A stretch of 9,230 bases of DNA from an uncultured Aquabacterium sp. (lineage in GTDB: Bacteria; Pseudomonadota; Gammaproteobacteria; Burkholderiales; Burkholderiaceae_C). A program made the translations under genes and the position numbers. The notes under the pieces were generated by a model, which made no database searches, had not been told where the DNA came from, and saw only the letters and a list, made by a program, of their open reading frames with translations. The DNA is taken from positions 1-9,230 of the forward strand of contig CALAKR010000115.1 of the NCBI GenBank assembly GCA_937923225.1, read 5' to 3'. Shown here one piece after another: positions 7,738-9,230 of the stretch; the first letter of the stretch is position 1; each line of letters begins with the position of its first letter.

Positions 7738-8600
7738 GCGGCCTCCCGCTGTGACAAGCGATCAGGCGCTGCCTCGGCCTGCAGTTGCGCGATGCGCCTC
7801 ACCTCAGGCATCAACTCTGCCAGAGGCGGGATGTTGACGTCGCGCTCCAGGCAGGTGGGCACCGGCCCGCAACGCACATAGGCAGCCTGCAGCAGGGCCC
7901 ACACGGGGTCGATCACATCGGCCCCATGCGTGTCCACCAGCAGGCCATCGGGTTCCACGTAGTGCCCGGCCACGTGCACATAGGCCACACGGTCCAGCGG
8001 CAGAGCCTGCAGACAGGCCAGGGGCTCAAAGCCATGGTTCACGCTGTTGACGTGCACGTTGTTCACGTCCAGGTGCAGCAGGCAGTCGGCCTCACGCACC
8101 ACGGCGCTCACAAAAGCGGCCTCGTCCATCTGCGCGCCAGGCGGGATCAGGTAGGTCGAGGTGTTCTCCACCCCGATGCGGCGACCCAGGATGTCCTGCG
8201 CCTGCCGGATGCGTGCGGCCACGTGGCGCACCGCCTCGTCGGTGAAGGGCAGGGGCAGCAGGTCGTACAGATGCCCGCTGTCATCACCGCACCATGACAG
8301 GTGCTCGGTGTACAGCGTGATGCCATGCGTGTCCATGAAATCGCGGATACCTTCGAGCAGGGCCACATCCAGCGGACGCGGCCCCCCCAAGGACAGCGAC
8401 AGACCGTGGCAGGCAAAAGCATGCCGTTCAGTGAGCTGTCGCAACTGATGGGCCTGACGGCCACCCAGCCCCATCCAGTTCTCCGGCGCCACCTCGAAGA
8501 AGCCGATGCCATCGGGCACCTGCTCAAGCAAGTCTGGCAGCAAGCTGCGGCGAAGGCCGAGGCCGGCACCGCGCACGAGAAGAAGAGGGCGGGGGCTCAT
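7734..8600 (-). CDS. hvfB: MNIO (DUF692) multinuclear iron oxidase, RiPP precursor maturase
   Basis: This 288-residue TIM-barrel enzyme of the HvfB/BufB/MbnB family uses two or three iron ions and O2 to modify precursor cysteines, giving oxazolone-thioamide or thiooxazole groups in characterised relatives. Family signatures run in order: GAGLGLRR (11-18), FFEVAPENW (34-42), His65 in CHGLSLSLG, Glu99-His100 in YTEHLSW, Glu145-Asn146 in GVENTSTY, the LDVNNVHVNS metal loop with Asp178 (177-186), His209 and His213 in YVHVAGH, Asp223 and His225 in VDTHG, and Glu252 in LERD. All expected metal ligands seem present, so it should be active. The start at 8600 gives the usual MSPRPLL opening, with a weak GGCGAG ahead; an in-frame ATG at 8618, 5 bases after the precursor stop, is the alternative. 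It lies between the precursor and its DUF2063 partner. Confidence 0.95.
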   Translation of the reverse strand: MSPRPLLLVRGAGLGLRRSLLPDLLEQVPDGIGFFEVAPENWMGLGGRQAHQLRQLTERHAFACHGLSLSLGGPRPLDVALLEGIRDFMDTHGITLYTEHLSWCGDDSGHLYDLLPLPFTDEAVRHVAARIRQAQDILGRRIGVENTSTYLIPPGAQMDEAAFVSAVVREADCLLHLDVNNVHVNSVNHGFEPLACLQALPLDRVAYVHVAGHYVEPDGLLVDTHGADVIDPVWALLQAAYVRCGPVPTCLERDVNIPPLAELMPEVRRIAQLQAEAAPDRLSQREAA

Positions 8601-8623
8601 GGAGGGCTCGCCAGGCATCCTGC

Positions 8624-8977
8624 TTACTTGCTGGCGGCCGGGTCGGGCTTCATGCCGGACTTGGCCTTGGGCACGGAGGCGGCGCCACACTTGCCTTCAC
8701 CGCACTTGCCGTCCACGCGTTTCTTGCCCGCATGCGGCTTGGAGGCGCCACAGCTGCCTTCCTTGGCCTTGGCGCCGCAGCTGCCTTCAGCCTTCTTGGC
8801 GCCACAGTTGCCATCGGCGCTCTTGGTGGACATGGCTGCATCGGCGGCGGCCACTTGGTAGCCCTTGTCCAAGGTCTGTGCCGAGAAGCCTGCCTGCCCG
8901 GCGTGCGCCGACAGGGCAAGGGTGGCCGTGGCCAGGAAAGCCGAACCCAGGCCGAGGGTGGTCTTGGTGGTGGTCAT
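8624..8977 (-). CDS. hvfA: HvfA-like secreted RiPP precursor with five Cys-Gly motifs, predicted metallophore
   Basis: This is a 117-residue precursor. Residues 1-26 form a Sec signal peptide: Lys5, a hydrophobic core at about 8-22, and cleavage after AHA at 24-26. Next comes a conserved-looking segment TLDKGYQVAAAD (35-46), like the LxxGY region of HvfA proteins. The core has five cysteines, at 58, 67, 76, 92 and 97, each in a D/E-G-x-C-G motif: DGNCG, EGSCG, EGSCG, DGKCG and EGKCG. A Lys/Pro-rich tail follows. In HvfA and bufferins such cysteines are oxidised by the MNIO enzyme, and the product binds copper in the periplasm or outside the cell. GGAG (8986-8989) lies 8 bases before the ATG. 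It is the first gene of the operon and faces an ECF sigma gene. Older annotation would call it a low-complexity hypothetical protein. Confidence 0.9.
   Translation of the reverse strand: MTTTKTTLGLGSAFLATATLALSAHAGQAGFSAQTLDKGYQVAAADAAMSTKSADGNCGAKKAEGSCGAKAKEGSCGASKPHAGKKRVDGKCGEGKCGAASVPKAKSGMKPDPAASK
8684..8713 (-). repeat. Tandem pair of 5-residue Cys motifs in the precursor core
   Basis: Codons 89-98 encode DGKCG and EGKCG back to back with no linker. They differ from the three upstream motifs by Lys instead of Asn/Ser before Cys and by a 5-residue instead of 9-residue spacing. EGKCG is the motif typical of HvfA-type precursors. Confidence 0.85.
8735..8815 (-). repeat. Three tandem 27-base (9-residue) Cys repeats in the precursor core
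   Basis: Codons 55-81 form three units, DGNCGAKKA, EGSCGAKAK and EGSCGASKP, each with one cysteine predicted to be a modification site. The DNA copies are similar but not identical, so the array has diverged since duplication. Confidence 0.85.
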
Positions 8978-8985
8978 GGGGTTTT

Positions 8986-8989
8986 CTCC
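8986..8989 (-). promoter_or_regulatory. Ribosome binding site of the precursor gene
   Basis: Minus-strand GGAG, followed by A-rich bases, lies 8 bases ahead of the ATG at 8977 and fixes the start in front of the signal peptide. Confidence 0.75.
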
Positions 8990-9070
8990 GATCTCAGTGA
9001 ATGGTGATTGACAGGATGGACAGTTGAAGCCGCGAAGCCTCCATCAGGTATACGCACGCGGTTGATGATT

Positions 9071-9096
9071 GGACGCGGCGGCCTCCAATTCATTAC
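9071..9096 (-). promoter_or_regulatory. Candidate ECF-sigma promoter of the hvf operon
   Basis: On the minus strand GTAATG (9096-9091) is followed after 15 bases by CGTCC (9075-9071), pointing at the precursor gene. This is the general layout of ECF promoters (an AAC/TAA-type -35 and a CGT-type -10), and the adjacent divergent gene encodes an ECF sigma factor. Transcription would begin near 9065, leaving an untranslated leader of roughly 90 bases. It was found by eye only; no second copy in the window confirms it. Confidence 0.4.
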
Positions 9097-9105
9097 AACG
9101 CCCCC

Positions 9106-9111
9106 TATACT
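9106..9111 (+). promoter_or_regulatory. Possible -10 element for the ECF sigma gene
   Basis: TATACT on the plus strand ends 27 bases before the ATG at 9139 and sits in the most AT-rich part of the divergent region. No acceptable -35 hexamer lies 16-18 bases upstream, so the assignment is weak. Confidence 0.25.
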
Positions 9112-9138
9112 TTTTTGAAACTGTCAGGCCCCACCTTC

Positions 9139-9230
9139 ATGTCCAACCCCGTTGCCGACCTGTTCGACGCAGATTATGTGCACCTGCTGCGGCGTGACAT
9201 GCTGCGATTTGCCCGCCTGCAGTTGCGTGA
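9139..9230 (+). CDS. ECF-type RNA polymerase sigma factor, N-terminal fragment cut by the window edge
   Basis: Only the first 30 codons are present, with no stop before position 9230. The visible protein has a short acidic lead (DLFDADYV) and then the amphipathic start of sigma region 2, LLRRDMLRFARLQLR. This matches ECF sigma factors that open with a YxxLLRxxxLRFAR-type helix. A divergent ECF gene next to a precursor/MNIO/DUF2063/DoxX operon is the arrangement of RpoQ with gigPABT in Cupriavidus metallidurans. It therefore probably activates the hvf operon in response to copper or related metals. No clear ribosome binding site is seen. An anti-sigma factor would be expected just outside the window. 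Confidence 0.8.
   Translation, partial: MSNPVADLFDADYVHLLRRDMLRFARLQLR

Noticed and set aside
7120..7881. A 253-codon plus-strand frame
   Set aside because: It is opposite hvfC and the end of hvfB, which are convincing family members; there is no ribosome binding site and no domain.
9046..9055. AGGTATACGC, a partial match to GntR/FCD operators of the GTATAC kind
   Set aside because: It has only a 6-base palindromic core, it lies in the metal operon's divergent region, and the GntR gene is about 2.6 kb away in an unrelated operon.

Overview
The window is high-GC DNA, dense with genes and strongly GC-biased at third codon positions. Gene content and protein style suggest a betaproteobacterium, probably Burkholderiales. 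That placement is an inference from style and gene order, not from a marker gene. Two unrelated gene blocks meet tail to tail near position 6436. No RNA gene, insertion sequence, CRISPR array or integration scar is visible.

Block 1 (about 98-6434, plus strand) looks like one nitrogen-scavenging operon. It holds a NitT/TauT-type ABC ATPase, a double-domain ABC ATPase of the simple sugar/nucleoside (BMP-associated) type, a cysteine hydrolase of the isochorismatase fold that resembles biuret hydrolase (BiuH), a two-domain allophanate hydrolase (AtzF), a small DUF3225 protein (AtzH-like), and an FCD-type GntR regulator. Genes overlap by 4 bases or are separated by 1 to 48 bases. The likely logic is import of a ureide-like compound, deamination to allophanate, and release of ammonia and CO2 by AtzF, with the GntR protein sensing a pathway metabolite. 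Permeases and binding proteins for the two ATPases are not in the window and probably lie upstream.

Block 2 (about 6438-8977, minus strand) is a complete copper-responsive RiPP operon of the hvf/buf/gig type. In transcription order it has a secreted precursor peptide with five Cys-Gly motifs (HvfA-like), an MNIO/DUF692 peptide-modifying enzyme (HvfB/BufB), a DUF2063 partner protein (HvfC/BufC), and a DoxX-family membrane protein. Diverging from it, the first 30 codons of an ECF sigma factor run off the right edge. The 161-base space between precursor and sigma gene carries a candidate ECF-type promoter facing the precursor. The precursor is predicted to be exported and, once its cysteines are modified, to bind copper or similar metals.

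The most interesting points are the AtzH homologue sitting without AtzG/AtzE but beside a BiuH-type enzyme, the pairing of two ATPases from different ABC families, and the mixed repeat design of the RiPP precursor.
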